The notes under the pieces are model-generated. The model was not told the DNA's origin. It saw nothing but the letters and a program-made list of their open reading frames with translations, and did no database searches. Below, piece after piece: positions 30,740 to 40,568 of a DNA stretch of 64,000 bases (position 1 is its first letter; every line of letters starts with the position of its first letter). The DNA comes from Catonia carolina (lineage: Eukaryota > Arthropoda > Insecta > Hemiptera > Achilidae), in assembly GCA_035578175.1 (NCBI GenBank), contig JAQMRL010000001.1:186507283-186571282 (forward strand). Direction: 5' to 3'. A program made the translations under genes and the position numbers.

Positions 30740-31799
30740 GTGGTTCCCAACCTTTTAGTGCTCGCGTACCACCTTAACCTTTTTCAGTTTCTAGGCGTAC
30801 CACCAATTACTATTAATAAAATACCCATAACTGGTGGTTTCCTGACAAGAAAAATAAATTATATTCACATATCAGAATTTTGTCAATTTTTGAAGTAATG
30901 TTATTTTATTTAAAATATAAAAAATACACAATAGTTTTTCATACAAAGTAACGATTATTTGTAATAACTATAACAATGTCAATGTAATTGCTATGAGAAT
31001 AACTAAACATATAATTAAACACTGATGCTATGAAAAGAACCTAAGTGAGAAACCTGCTGCTGTTTATGTTTTAAGATAGTTTCTACGTCAGAGTTAATTG
31101 AGCTCATCTTTAATCTCAAATCGTTCTCTACAGATAGTCTATTCCTATATTTGTTTTTTTACTAAAGTAACTCTGAAAACCCACACTCGCACAAATAAGT
31201 TGCAACAAATTGAACTTAATATTTAAAAGCTTGATTGAAAAGAGCAAGGTACTCATTCTTTGTAGACATCCAGAAGAGACGAGATTTTTTTCATTGAAAG
31301 AGTCTTTCATTGTACTGTCACTAGTAAGTTCTATGAAATTTTCTTTAGCTTCCACGGTCGATGGCACGCCTTTCTGTGAAAAAGGATTCCTAATCAAGTC
31401 ATCGTTTGTAGAGCGGGTTTCTAGGAAATAATTTTCAAAACTCTTCTTTCGAGTCTTCAAATTTTCCACAATGTCTAAGAGGAGAGCATCACTAGGAGCC
31501 AAGTCATGTCTTGTAACCATGATGACAGAGTCGTAAAGGAAGAGATGTCCTTTTGTTCTGTTTGTGTGATGAAGAGTTCTAGTTACCTACTAAATGAGTA
31601 ATCTTATCTTTGACTGACGGTTCAGGAGCAGTGATGCAAATTACAAAATTTCTCCACAGCGTAGAATAAAAATTGACGAATTAATTTTTATTTTTGTATT
31701 TTCTAGAAATCTGCATAAAACCAGAAATGGTCTCGCGTACCACCTGAAATTCTTTCGCGTACCACAAGTGGTACGCGTACCAGCGGTTGGGAACCAAAT
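30740..31799 (-). mobile_element. hAT DNA transposon, internally deleted
   Basis: Starts CAGTGGTTCCCAACCTTTTA and has GGTTGGGAACC near its right end, the classic hAT terminal repeat. It is flanked by a perfect 8-bp duplication ATTTACGC (30732-30739 and 31800-31807), the size expected for hAT. GTACCACC and its complement recur as subterminal motifs. At 1,060 bp it retains only part of the transposase on the minus strand. The last three or four bases of the right terminus are altered. Confidence 0.9.
31128..31520 (-). pseudogene. hAT transposase fragment
   Basis: A 130-codon minus-strand frame with LLLDIVENLKTRKKSFENYF, DDLIRNPFSQKG, FIELTSDSTMKDSF and NEKNL resembles the stretch upstream of the hAT C-terminal dimerisation domain of ZBED5/SCAND3-like transposases (..SFE.YF....WIRNPF....L..LSSD..L...F). 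The following CASVGFQSYFSKKTN corresponds to the CExGFS...KTK block of the dimerisation domain. The catalytic N-terminal half is missing, so it cannot be functional. Confidence 0.7.
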
Positions 31800-31807
31800 A
31801 TTTACGC

Positions 31808-32149
31808 AATTTTGATTATAAAGGAATGTTGAATATTTAAAAGAAGTTTTATTCTTGTATAATGGTGGGCATTGCTGTCTGAATGCAAAATTTCAAATGA
31901 AAAAATTTATGTTTTCTTTGTCATACCATTGTACAAAAATTTGAGAAAAGATCCTCCGTAAAGTAGCCTACAAAGATAGTAGGTGGACGGCACAGGTTAC
32001 AAGGAAGAGGGAATCTAACAAGCAAAACGAACGATTGATGAAAAACATCAGTAAAAAACTAAAATTGTAGAGAAACCTGAATAAAAAGCAAACGGTTGAT
32101 AAAAAAAATTTTAATAAACAAATATATAAAATAAGGTGTCGTAAAAGAG
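31808..32149. other. AT-rich sequence without a recognised feature
   Basis: Nothing recognised. Confidence 0.5.
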
Positions 32150-32335
32150 GTTAAAGAAGTCAGAAAGTATACTGCTGAAGAAACTGGAATGAGCTAAGAA
32201 ACATAATAGACTTAACTAAATTCAGGCAACTGATTACGGACTTTAAGGGATTTCACGAAGAAGAAAAGCAAAACACCGGATGGACGGAAAAGAGACTAAG
32301 CATCAATGAATGACTCTCAGCACTATATTGCCCAC
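32150..32335 (+). pseudogene. LINE C-terminal relic
   Basis: One plus-strand frame reads IIDLTKFRQLITDFKGFHEE then EKQNTGWTEKRLSINE, like the extreme C-terminus of several non-LTR elements (..KFR..I..F.GF......GWTEERR..HSERM). Very short and broken. A similar tail is seen at 53460-53705. Confidence 0.35.
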
Positions 32336-32952
32336 AAAACGGACTTCTATAACTGTCAAAAGTAACCTTACTTGGTTTAAAATGACCCAATACAAAAAAA
32401 ATATCATTTTTCAGAGAGCATGAATATTAAGAATTTTATAAGTGTTATATCTTTAAAAACATTTAGGAGTAAATTGATCAGTTTTTATTTACTTCAACTT
32501 TTTTATGATGTTGCTATCAGTAAGGAAAAAATTTAAATTTACTTTTATGTTTATTATTTTATTAGTTGGTGTTCTTATTTTCACTGTTAACTATTATCAT
32601 TATTTTGCTTTATAAAAATTAATTTTTTGGCAACAAATTAAATAGAATATGCTACAAAAATAAACTGTTGAATAACAATGACGTTCTAATTATGATTATC
32701 GGGCTGACCTATAAGTAACTATTTAGTAACAAAGCATTTGATAGCGTAAGTCAGGAAAAATGTTCATTATTAGGTTACCAGCGGATTTGCTAAAAACAGT
32801 GATGTACAGCAGCTAAAATTATTTAGATTAGCTAAAAGTACAATACCCTGAAGAACATTGTAGAAGATCAAAGTATTTACTCGTATTTAAACATTTTTTA
32901 CCACCTCTAATGCAGTGATATTTATATATATAATTACAGCAACAGTATAGGC
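32336..32952. other. AT-rich sequence without a recognised feature
   Basis: Nothing recognised. Confidence 0.5.
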
Positions 32953-33205
32953 CTACTGTGTTGTAAAATAAGTAGTGCAAATTGTTAATGAAATCTTGAT
33001 ATTATTTTGTAGGTACACCACAAACCAAGGTTTGTGATTAAATACTTTAAGGACCTTCGATCGACGACACTGCACGATAGCGATGTTCAATGGGTTTGCT
33101 GAAACCCACAGTTCAATTTTGTACGTCCACACTGGTTTTATTATTAATAAACAATTCATTGGCCCGGGAAAGCCTACGACTTTTTGTCTAGCAACCACTA
33201 CAGTT
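32953..33205 (-). pseudogene. Jockey-clade LINE 3' relic
   Basis: The minus-strand frame contains IIKPVWTYKIELWVSANPLN, IAIVQCRRSKVLKVF and NHKPWFVVYLQN, a diverged version of the KP-W-TYGIQLWG...NI-Q-FQSK-LR block seen more clearly at 7805-8262 and 57002-57974. Only the C-terminal piece is present. Confidence 0.6.
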
Positions 33206-34419
33206 CGCGTAATATAATGTCCAACTGTTAACGTTTCGTCCAGATGCATTTTATCCATGTAAGTTATTTGTCTAAGTACGCGTAAATATTTAAGTACCTA
33301 CCGTCAATGCTGAAAAATTATTCATGGAATATTATAATTTTAAATATTTTGATTTGCTTATATATTTTTAGACTCAAAGATTAATTTTTCAACCAACGTT
33401 TTAAGTACGTGCATAATATGAATTTCATAGAATTGTCTGTTAAAAATATTTAAAGTTTTAGAACAAAATATAATATATCATCAAGTTAAATATTTGTACT
33501 AGACAAAACGTGGTATAATATTTCATTATTATTTCACATATAATTTAATAATTATATCAAACATTCATATGTGCAAGTGAATTATTAAATAAACTGTGAG
33601 TCGTAAATTTAGCTTTCGTAAGAGAAAAAATGTGATTTATCCAGAGTTATTCCATTGGGACACTACATTTACTACATCAAAATTTTCAGTGGTTGAAAAG
33701 GAAGCAATTGTGTAATAAATTCAAAGCATTACAAATTAGATAACTAAAACAGGTTGGTTGTAAGTGATTTTAAATTTGGCTCCCATTTGTAATGCCAGAA
33801 GTCACAATTTATAATATTAATTGATGGTAGGCCTACTTGTATAGCGAATAAATATCTTTGCACACAACATAAATATATATTTTAAAAAATAGGTTTCTTT
33901 ATAAAGATCCGAAAAATGGTTTAAATAAAAGTAACTAAAAGTAACAGTGAAGGAGAGAAAAAATATCTACGTTTATTCATTCGACTCTCAAAATTTATTC
34001 TACGTTTTTCTTAAATGACCGCATTATTTAAGATCATGAATTTGATTCATCTAAACATCACTTCCCGTAGAATATTCTAAGAAAATTTATTTTTTATGTG
34101 TAGCATTTCAAATGCTTATCGTGAACTTTGCAGGCTCTAAAATTGTAATGTTCCGTGTTATAGAAATATTAGTTTTTACCAAAATTTAGTTTATGAGAGA
34201 TATTAAAGTTAATTTTCCCTGTTTTAGTTTGTGTTCTCAGATTATAATATAAACTCGAAAGAAATAAAAGAGATGATACGATCAATGTCAAAAAGTTTAC
34301 TTAAAAATAAAGAAAACCTATATTTGGTATCTCGTATAATAAACCTAGATAACGGACAGATTCAGAGGTGTGAAGTTGAGTGTCATAAAGATACAAAGGA
34401 GGAAAGATAAGTTTACGCA
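33206..34419. other. AT-rich sequence without a recognised feature
   Basis: No gene, RNA or known repeat seen. Confidence 0.5.
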
Positions 34420-35640
34420 GGGTAAATATAACGTGAGACGTTCTTGTAGTGTTGACTTTGATCCGACATTTAGTAAGCCATGATTCTAAGAGAGAAATAT
34501 GCTGTTAAATGACATACGAGACTTGACCGGGGTTATCGCCAGAGTACAATATTACAGTATCATCCGCGTATGAAGCAAGGAATGTATGTGGATGGGATGG
34601 TACTTCGGAACTGTAAATAGAATATAGTAAAAGTGGTGCCAAGATAGATAGTGGTGCCCTGAGGTATTCCAGCTAGTAGTGGGCAGTAATGAGAATCAGC
34701 ATTTTTTTCAGAGACATAGAAGAAACGTTCCATCAAAAAGGACTGAACTATTAAGTAATAATGGGAAGGAAGAACTTTTAATTTAGCCAGCAGACCGCTG
34801 TGCCAAACCCAATCAAAGGCTTGGCTTATATCGAGAAAAACACCTGCGGCATACTCTTTACGTTCAAGAGCTTCAGCAACATAATCCACCACTCTATGCA
34901 GTTGGTGAATTGTAGAATGTTTCGAACGGAAGCCAAACTGATGATTAGGAATTATATGATCAGTTAATGGCAGTATTCGTTTCAGAAGTAGTTTTTCGAA
35001 AATTTTGGAGCAAACTGGCAATAGGCTAATCAGACGATAGGAGGTTGGGTTATCTGGTGGCTTTCCTGGTTGAAGAATCGTTTTGACCTCAGCAAGCTTC
35101 CACTGGGCAGGAAACTTTGTTGTTCGTAACACAGAATTGCATAAATATGTAAAGAAAATTACTCCTTTCCTAGGCAGCTCTCGGAGAACCTCTGCAGTAA
35201 TAAGGTCATAACCTGGAGACTTTCTTTAGCGAAAGTTGGAAAATATGTTAACTTCAGCAGGGGTGAACAATTTCGGTGGTAATTGAAGTGATAATGCCTC
35301 AACTATCCGATCCATAACTAACTGATTATGTTGCGCATCAAAAATATCTACGTGAGGTTTGAACACTTGTGACAAATAGTTTACGAACAATGTTGCTTTT
35401 TCTCGATCACCGGACGCCCATGTACCGTCATGCGCTTGGAGTGGAGGGGAAGCTGTGTGGTACTTCAACAGTCTCCTGGTAGCAAGCCAGAGGGATTTAT
35501 CTTGCCGATTTAAAGAAGCTACGTAATTTTCAAAGCAAAATTTCTTATGATCTTTTATTGCGAATTTTAAATTGTTATTAAACCTATTATAGATTCTTCT
35601 AACGGAAGGCCTTCTATGAACGTTCACGTGTGCATTCAGT
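34420..35640 (-). pseudogene. Jockey-clade LINE relic: linker and reverse transcriptase
   Basis: On the minus strand from 35627: RRIYNRFNNNLKFAIKDHKK, SLNRQDKSLWLATRRLLK and PPLQAHDGTWASGDREKATL (the endonuclease-RT linker). From 35132: FPAQWKLAEVKTILQPGKPP, SYRLISLLPVCSKIFEKLLL, NHQFGFRSKHSTIHQLHRVV, FLDISQAFDWVWHSGLLAKL and LLAGIPQG, which are reverse transcriptase motifs 1 to B. The YADD box follows in another frame near 34540-34575. There are two main breaks: a gap between the frames at 35133-35225 and a frame change near 34640. The apurinic endonuclease and the 3' end are missing. Non-functional. Confidence 0.85.
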
Positions 35641-37254
35641 GCTGTAAATTAATTTGAAGTAGTTAGCCAATTTTTTATTAAATTTCTGAATCGTATTCTT
35701 CCTTAACCTTAATGTTACATGATTACTTTTGAAATCTACCTGTTACAAATTTGAGCCGGTTTTCAAATTTATGTGCGAGCGTGGGAATAATTTGTTCCTA
35801 ATAATATAGCATGAAAACATTTACCCACATACAGAGGAATATAAATGTTTTTCACACATAATACGTAATGTGAAAATACGTATTGTAATTTGGAAAATTT
35901 TGTCTTAACTGCTAATTTCTTCGTACGTAAAAATTTTTATACTAAAGTCAGGTTTTATACTAAATAATACTTTTGTCTTCTTATATACAGTAAAACTAGT
36001 TTAATCACTATTTTCTTTTATAATACTTGCTAATAAAGAGTAAAGGTTTCTAGTGAAAACTCCAAAACATAAAAGTAATCTAAGAATGAAATGAGAAATA
36101 TTAAATTATTAATTAAATTTTAATTATGAAAATTTTCGAGTGGATTTAATTAGAATGTAAATTAGCGTGCATTGACAAGAGAAAAATGAATATTAGATAT
36201 TAATACCGTTCTAAAATATTAACTAATAAATACACTACGTTTTTTGGCTATTTGGTTTTATTGTTTAATTTAATTTATTGTGCTTATTATAAAATATTCA
36301 CACAAATAGTGTATAACATCCTGTACATTGACATTGGTCAAAAATATATTAAATTTTGAGTAGGTTTATTGTTTATCTTACATTAAATTTATTGTTAATT
36401 TGAAAAGAACTAAATATTTTTTTTATCAATTAATAATTACTTTATTTTCAACTCCTTTCTTTATTCTTTAAACTATATTATCATCAAATCATTATAGGCT
36501 TATTCTTTAACATATATTCATGCTTTACTCTTTAACATATATTTTTATAAATACAATCTTAATTGTTTATGTTTATTTCAATGTTCATAATTCATAATTC
36601 AAAATCAATATATTATTAGTATTATAATGTATAATCTCTCCCTTCTTTATTCTTTAAGAATCAATGTATATTTTGTTTTATTTTTTATGAATCAATGTAT
36701 GAATGAATGGACGGTAAACTTATTCGATGTTAACTGTTTGGTGTTAAACCGTCCTTTAAATATATTATACAAAATCTTTCTTCTTCTTTAGTTGCCTAGT
36801 AATTAAATAAATAATTCTTTTAAGTATTTCTAATAATTTTTAAAATATTAATTTTTCAATCAGCTGGAGATGTTTATACTCTCAAAAATAAACAACTCCA
36901 GATGTCCAGTAAATTTGTCATGTTACAACGTTACAAATCGATTAGAAAGAAAATGCTTTTGTAGAGAACTGAAAGGAATGAGATTACAAGTGATTAAGGA
37001 AACGATGTCTTAGTACAATCAGTCAGGGGATGTTGGAAAGAGATTTGAGATGAGGAAATATTGAAAAAAAAACATCGTCTCTTACGGGCAGAAATGGCGA
37101 GTAGTTGTGTAGATGAGTAGTTGTTATTTACAAGCAGGAAATTGAAGACAAGAGCGGACAGAGTAGATATCAAGTGATTTCTGCATAGCTAACATTACCG
37201 ATGTAAACGATTACATTTCGTTCTACGATGTAAACTTTTAACATTTCGTTCTGC
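35641..37254. other. AT-rich sequence without a recognised feature
   Basis: No gene, RNA or known repeat seen. Confidence 0.55.
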
Positions 37255-37266
37255 GAGCTTTTAATT

Positions 37267-40257
37267 CTTCTTCTTCTTCCTGTCACGGGTTAGGCGTTGC
37301 TGCCTGTTCCGAACCTCCACCATCTGCCCATCTCTTCCTTGGACGTCCTGGATCCCTTTTACCCCTTGGCTTGTACCATAGTGCCTGCTTGGGTACTCTT
37401 TCATCCTTCATTCTACCTAAGTGATCTATCCACTTCTTCCTGCCCTCCATTACTTTATCATTTATGGAGAAGATATTAAGATGTTGTCGTATCTCCGTGT
37501 TTCTGTAACGGTCCTCTCTACTACAGCCATAAGTTTGCCGGAGAAATCTCATTTCTGCTGCTTGTAATCGGCTCTCTTCCCGTCTTGACAGAACCCACGT
37601 TTCACTTCCGTAAAGTACTGTTGGAGCAGCTATCGTTTTATAAAATCTCATTCTAGTGTCTTTACTTGTGATGTTTTTCAAGTTCCTGTGGATAGTACCA
37701 CATATGTGTTGAAATCGGTGGATCCTATCATACACCTCCTTACTCTGTTGATAAGTTACATCGCAACCTAGATAGTTAAAATGGGATATCTGTTCTATAA
37801 TCTTATTATATATGACAATTTTACTTCTGACAGGATCCTTCCCCCTGAATGCCATTACCCTTGTCTTTTTGGTTGAAATTGTCAAATTATATTCCTGGCA
37901 TATTCTACTCATCTCATACACTGCTCTCTGCAGGTCATCCTCCTTCTCCTGTAATATTATCAGGTCGTCAGCAAATAAAAGGCAGTTTAACTTCAAACTT
38001 TCATTCATGTAGATACCTAAATGTACTAATGGTTTCCAACTCTTGATCACGTCATTTATAAAAATATTAAATAGCGTGGGAGATAGTCCACATCCTTGTC
38101 TTAGTCCTTTATTAATTATTATTTCATCAGAGTAGGAATTCCCCGTATCTACTTTGATTTTCGTATCTTTATATAAGCTTTTAGCTGCCCTTATGAGATG
38201 GGGCGGATATCCTGTCTTCTGCAACACATCCCATAGTTTTTCCCTGTCTACTGTATCAAAAGCTTTTTGAAAATCGATAAAAGCCAAATGCGTCTCGAGA
38301 TTATATTCCCTTCTTTTTTCCACAATTTGCTTAATTGTAAATACGTTGTCAATGCATGATCTCCCTTTCCTGAAACCACACTGTTCTTCGAGCAGTAGAC
38401 TCTCCGAAATAGTTTGAATTCTATTTTTTAATATCATGCTATATATTTTATACGCCGTATTCAACAAACTGATTCCCCTGTAGTTATCGCAGGAACTTCT
38501 ATCTCCACTTTTAAACAAGGATTTAACTGAGGCAATTTTCCAATCTTGCGGTATCTTTAGCTGTTTCCAGCACGTATTTAATAAATGCAAGAAACGGAGC
38601 CTGAGAAACAGTCCCCCGCATTTCAATAGTTCCATGTTCAAACCGTCTAGTCCAGTTGCTTTCCGACTTTTTGCTTTGATGAGGGCTTCTTCCAGCTCCT
38701 GCAAAGTTATTTCATCCACCCCTATACTGTTATCCAAATGATCCCATCCATTTCCTTTCGAAGGAGACCTCTGTGTGTTCTGCTCATACCAGAGATTCTT
38801 ATAATGTTGCACCCATTCGTCCTTCGACACTACATTCAGCTGGGCTGTGTCTCTTTCTGTCTTATTCAGGTGTTTCATTACCTTATATGCTACCTGCTGC
38901 CTTCCATATAGATCCTCCTCCACCGTTCTTATAAATCTCTCCCAGGATTCTTTATGTGCTTTCCGTGTGATTGCTTTAGCAATATTTCTCATATTTTTAT
39001 ATCTCTGTTTCGACTCCTCTGAATGATGCTGTAAATAAGCTTTGTAGGCCCTTTTCTTGTCTTCTATTGCCTTTGCAATCTCTTCATTCCACAACTTCAA
39101 ACTTCGCCAATTTCTTACTTTCCTCTTTTTCCCCAGAGCTTCACTTGCTGCTTTCTTCAAGCAATACTTTAGCACACTCCACTCCTCATCTATATCTGTG
39201 GAGGTTGACCATTCCGAGAGATATTGTTGCAATCTCGTCTGGTACAGCCCTAGCACACTTTGCTTCTTCAAGAGATGAATTTTGAAAACCTCTTCCTTTG
39301 TTTCTGTAACCTGTCTGTTAGAAGCATTCCTCCATTTGGCAATGATATTTACCTTTGCTGCAACAAGGTAGTGGTCCAAGCCAATGTCACAGCCTCTATA
39401 GGCTCTTACATCTGTGACATGCGTGCTTAATTTCTCATTCACCATTATATAATCTATAAGTGACCTTGATCCTCTTGCCGCCCAGGTAAATTTATGTACA
39501 TCCTTTTTCCGGAAAAACGTGTTAGTAATTTTAAGATTATTAAAGGATGCAAAGTCTCTCAGAGTATTTCCATTTCTGTTTACACCCTGCTCTCCAAACA
39601 TCCCAACCACTCCGGGAATTGGCACACTGCCCACTCTCGCATTCATATCACCTGCTATCACCACAAAATCTTTTTTATTTGCGTTTAGTAAATCTTGCAG
39701 CGTCCTGTAGACCGTTTCTGTTTCTTCCTGTGCCCGACCCTCCTCAGGTGCATAAACTCCGATAACCATAAGATCTCCTCGTTCCACTTTAAATTTTGCC
39801 ATTACTATCCTTTCATTGATGTACTTGTAGCTCTTAATTCTCTTCCCCCATTTCCTATCAAAAAGTATTGCGACACCCGCACAGGCTCTCCTAGTTTGGC
39901 CTACCCCACTATATATCATTGTGTAGTCCTCCAAATCCTTAGTTCCATTCAGCTTTTTCTTTGTTTCTGTTATTACTGCTATATTAATACTTCGATCCTT
40001 TAGCTCGTTATTTAACTCCATCTCTTTTGTCGATAATCCTCTTACATTCCAGGTTGCTATATTAAGGGTATCCGTTATTCCAAACTTCTTGTTTTTCCAT
40101 ATCCTATTTGTTTTATCCATAAATCCCGGTCCATCGTCCGAGGCAGTTCGAGGTTTGCCAGTAAGTAAAGAAGATCCTCTGGCCGCGTTACGGGCGCTGC
40201 GCAGATTAAGCTCAGTAGTGGGATTGCCATTTCACAGCCTCTGAGCTTGCGGCCTCT
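37267..40257 (-). mobile_element. full-length RTE-like LINE with target-site duplication
   Basis: The 2,991-bp insertion is bounded by an exact 12-bp duplication GAGCTTTTAATT (37255-37266 and 40258-40269). On the minus strand it has a ~137-base 5' leader, one long intact ORF and a very short 3' end closing with a (GAA)n tail instead of poly(A). The same kind of tail closes the fragment at 9428-9453. A perfect duplication, intact ORF and short repeated tail indicate a recent full-length target-primed insertion. Confidence 0.88.
37283..40120 (-). CDS. endonuclease-reverse transcriptase of RTE-like LINE
   Basis: A 945-residue protein that nicks target DNA and copies element RNA into the break. 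The N-terminal half is an apurinic-type endonuclease: LNIATWNVRGLSTKEMELNN near residue 20, VITETKK near 50, IAGDMNARVG near 158, SLIDYIMV near 220 and GLDHYLVAA near 245 (the SDH-type motif reads LDH). The reverse transcriptase covers roughly 480-760: GLDGLNMELLK, DNYRGISLLNTAYKIYS, CGFRKGRSCIDNVFTIKQI, LAFIDFQKAFDTVDR near 610, GLRQGCGLSPTLFNIFINDV, and the catalytic FADD near 715. The C-terminus has ETWVLSRR and GKRDPGRPRKRWADGG. Length and single-ORF design fit RTE-type LINEs. No internal stop or frame change is present, so it may be active. Confidence 0.93.
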   Translation of the reverse strand: MDKTNRIWKNKKFGITDTLNIATWNVRGLSTKEMELNNELKDRSINIAVITETKKKLNGTKDLEDYTMIYSGVGQTRRACAGVAILFDRKWGKRIKSYKYINERIVMAKFKVERGDLMVIGVYAPEEGRAQEETETVYRTLQDLLNANKKDFVVIAGDMNARVGSVPIPGVVGMFGEQGVNRNGNTLRDFASFNNLKITNTFFRKKDVHKFTWAARGSRSLIDYIMVNEKLSTHVTDVRAYRGCDIGLDHYLVAAKVNIIAKWRNASNRQVTETKEEVFKIHLLKKQSVLGLYQTRLQQYLSEWSTSTDIDEEWSVLKYCLKKAASEALGKKRKVRNWRSLKLWNEEIAKAIEDKKRAYKAYLQHHSEESKQRYKNMRNIAKAITRKAHKESWERFIRTVEEDLYGRQQVAYKVMKHLNKTERDTAQLNVVSKDEWVQHYKNLWYEQNTQRSPSKGNGWDHLDNSIGVDEITLQELEEALIKAKSRKATGLDGLNMELLKCGGLFLRLRFLHLLNTCWKQLKIPQDWKIASVKSLFKSGDRSSCDNYRGISLLNTAYKIYSMILKNRIQTISESLLLEEQCGFRKGRSCIDNVFTIKQIVEKRREYNLETHLAFIDFQKAFDTVDREKLWDVLQKTGYPPHLIRAAKSLYKDTKIKVDTGNSYSDEIIINKGLRQGCGLSPTLFNIFINDVIKSWKPLVHLGIYMNESLKLNCLLFADDLIILQEKEDDLQRAVYEMSRICQEYNLTISTKKTRVMAFRGKDPVRSKIVIYNKIIEQISHFNYLGCDVTYQQSKEVYDRIHRFQHICGTIHRNLKNITSKDTRMRFYKTIAAPTVLYGSETWVLSRREESRLQAAEMRFLRQTYGCSREDRYRNTEIRQHLNIFSINDKVMEGRKKWIDHLGRMKDERVPKQALWYKPRGKRDPGRPRKRWADGGGSEQAATPNP

Positions 40258-40568
40258 GAGCTTTTAATTTCAACCGGAATTCGAAACGTATAACATTTGT
40301 TTTGAGTGATAAACTGCTAACACCATTTTTAGGCTAATGATTAGCTTTGGTGTCAGAGAAAGGAATCATATTAAACTACTAGAAAATTTACTAACTCCAA
40401 TGAGCACTAAATCTTATGTATTATTGTAAAATAAAGAAGTAAATATTAGCCAATGATACTTTTTAGTTAAATATTTTGTTATATCATATAAGTTTAGATA
40501 TATAAGTTTAGTTTACATAATACACTTAATATAATTTCCAATTTACTTATAATAGTATATTATATTTA
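40258..40568. other. AT-rich spacer between two LINEs
   Basis: Contains the right-hand duplication GAGCTTTTAATT (40258-40269). Nothing else recognised. Confidence 0.6.

Noticed and set aside
39057..40003. Plus-strand ORFs opposite the LINE at 37-40 kb
   Set aside because: Antisense shadows of the endonuclease-reverse transcriptase ORF.
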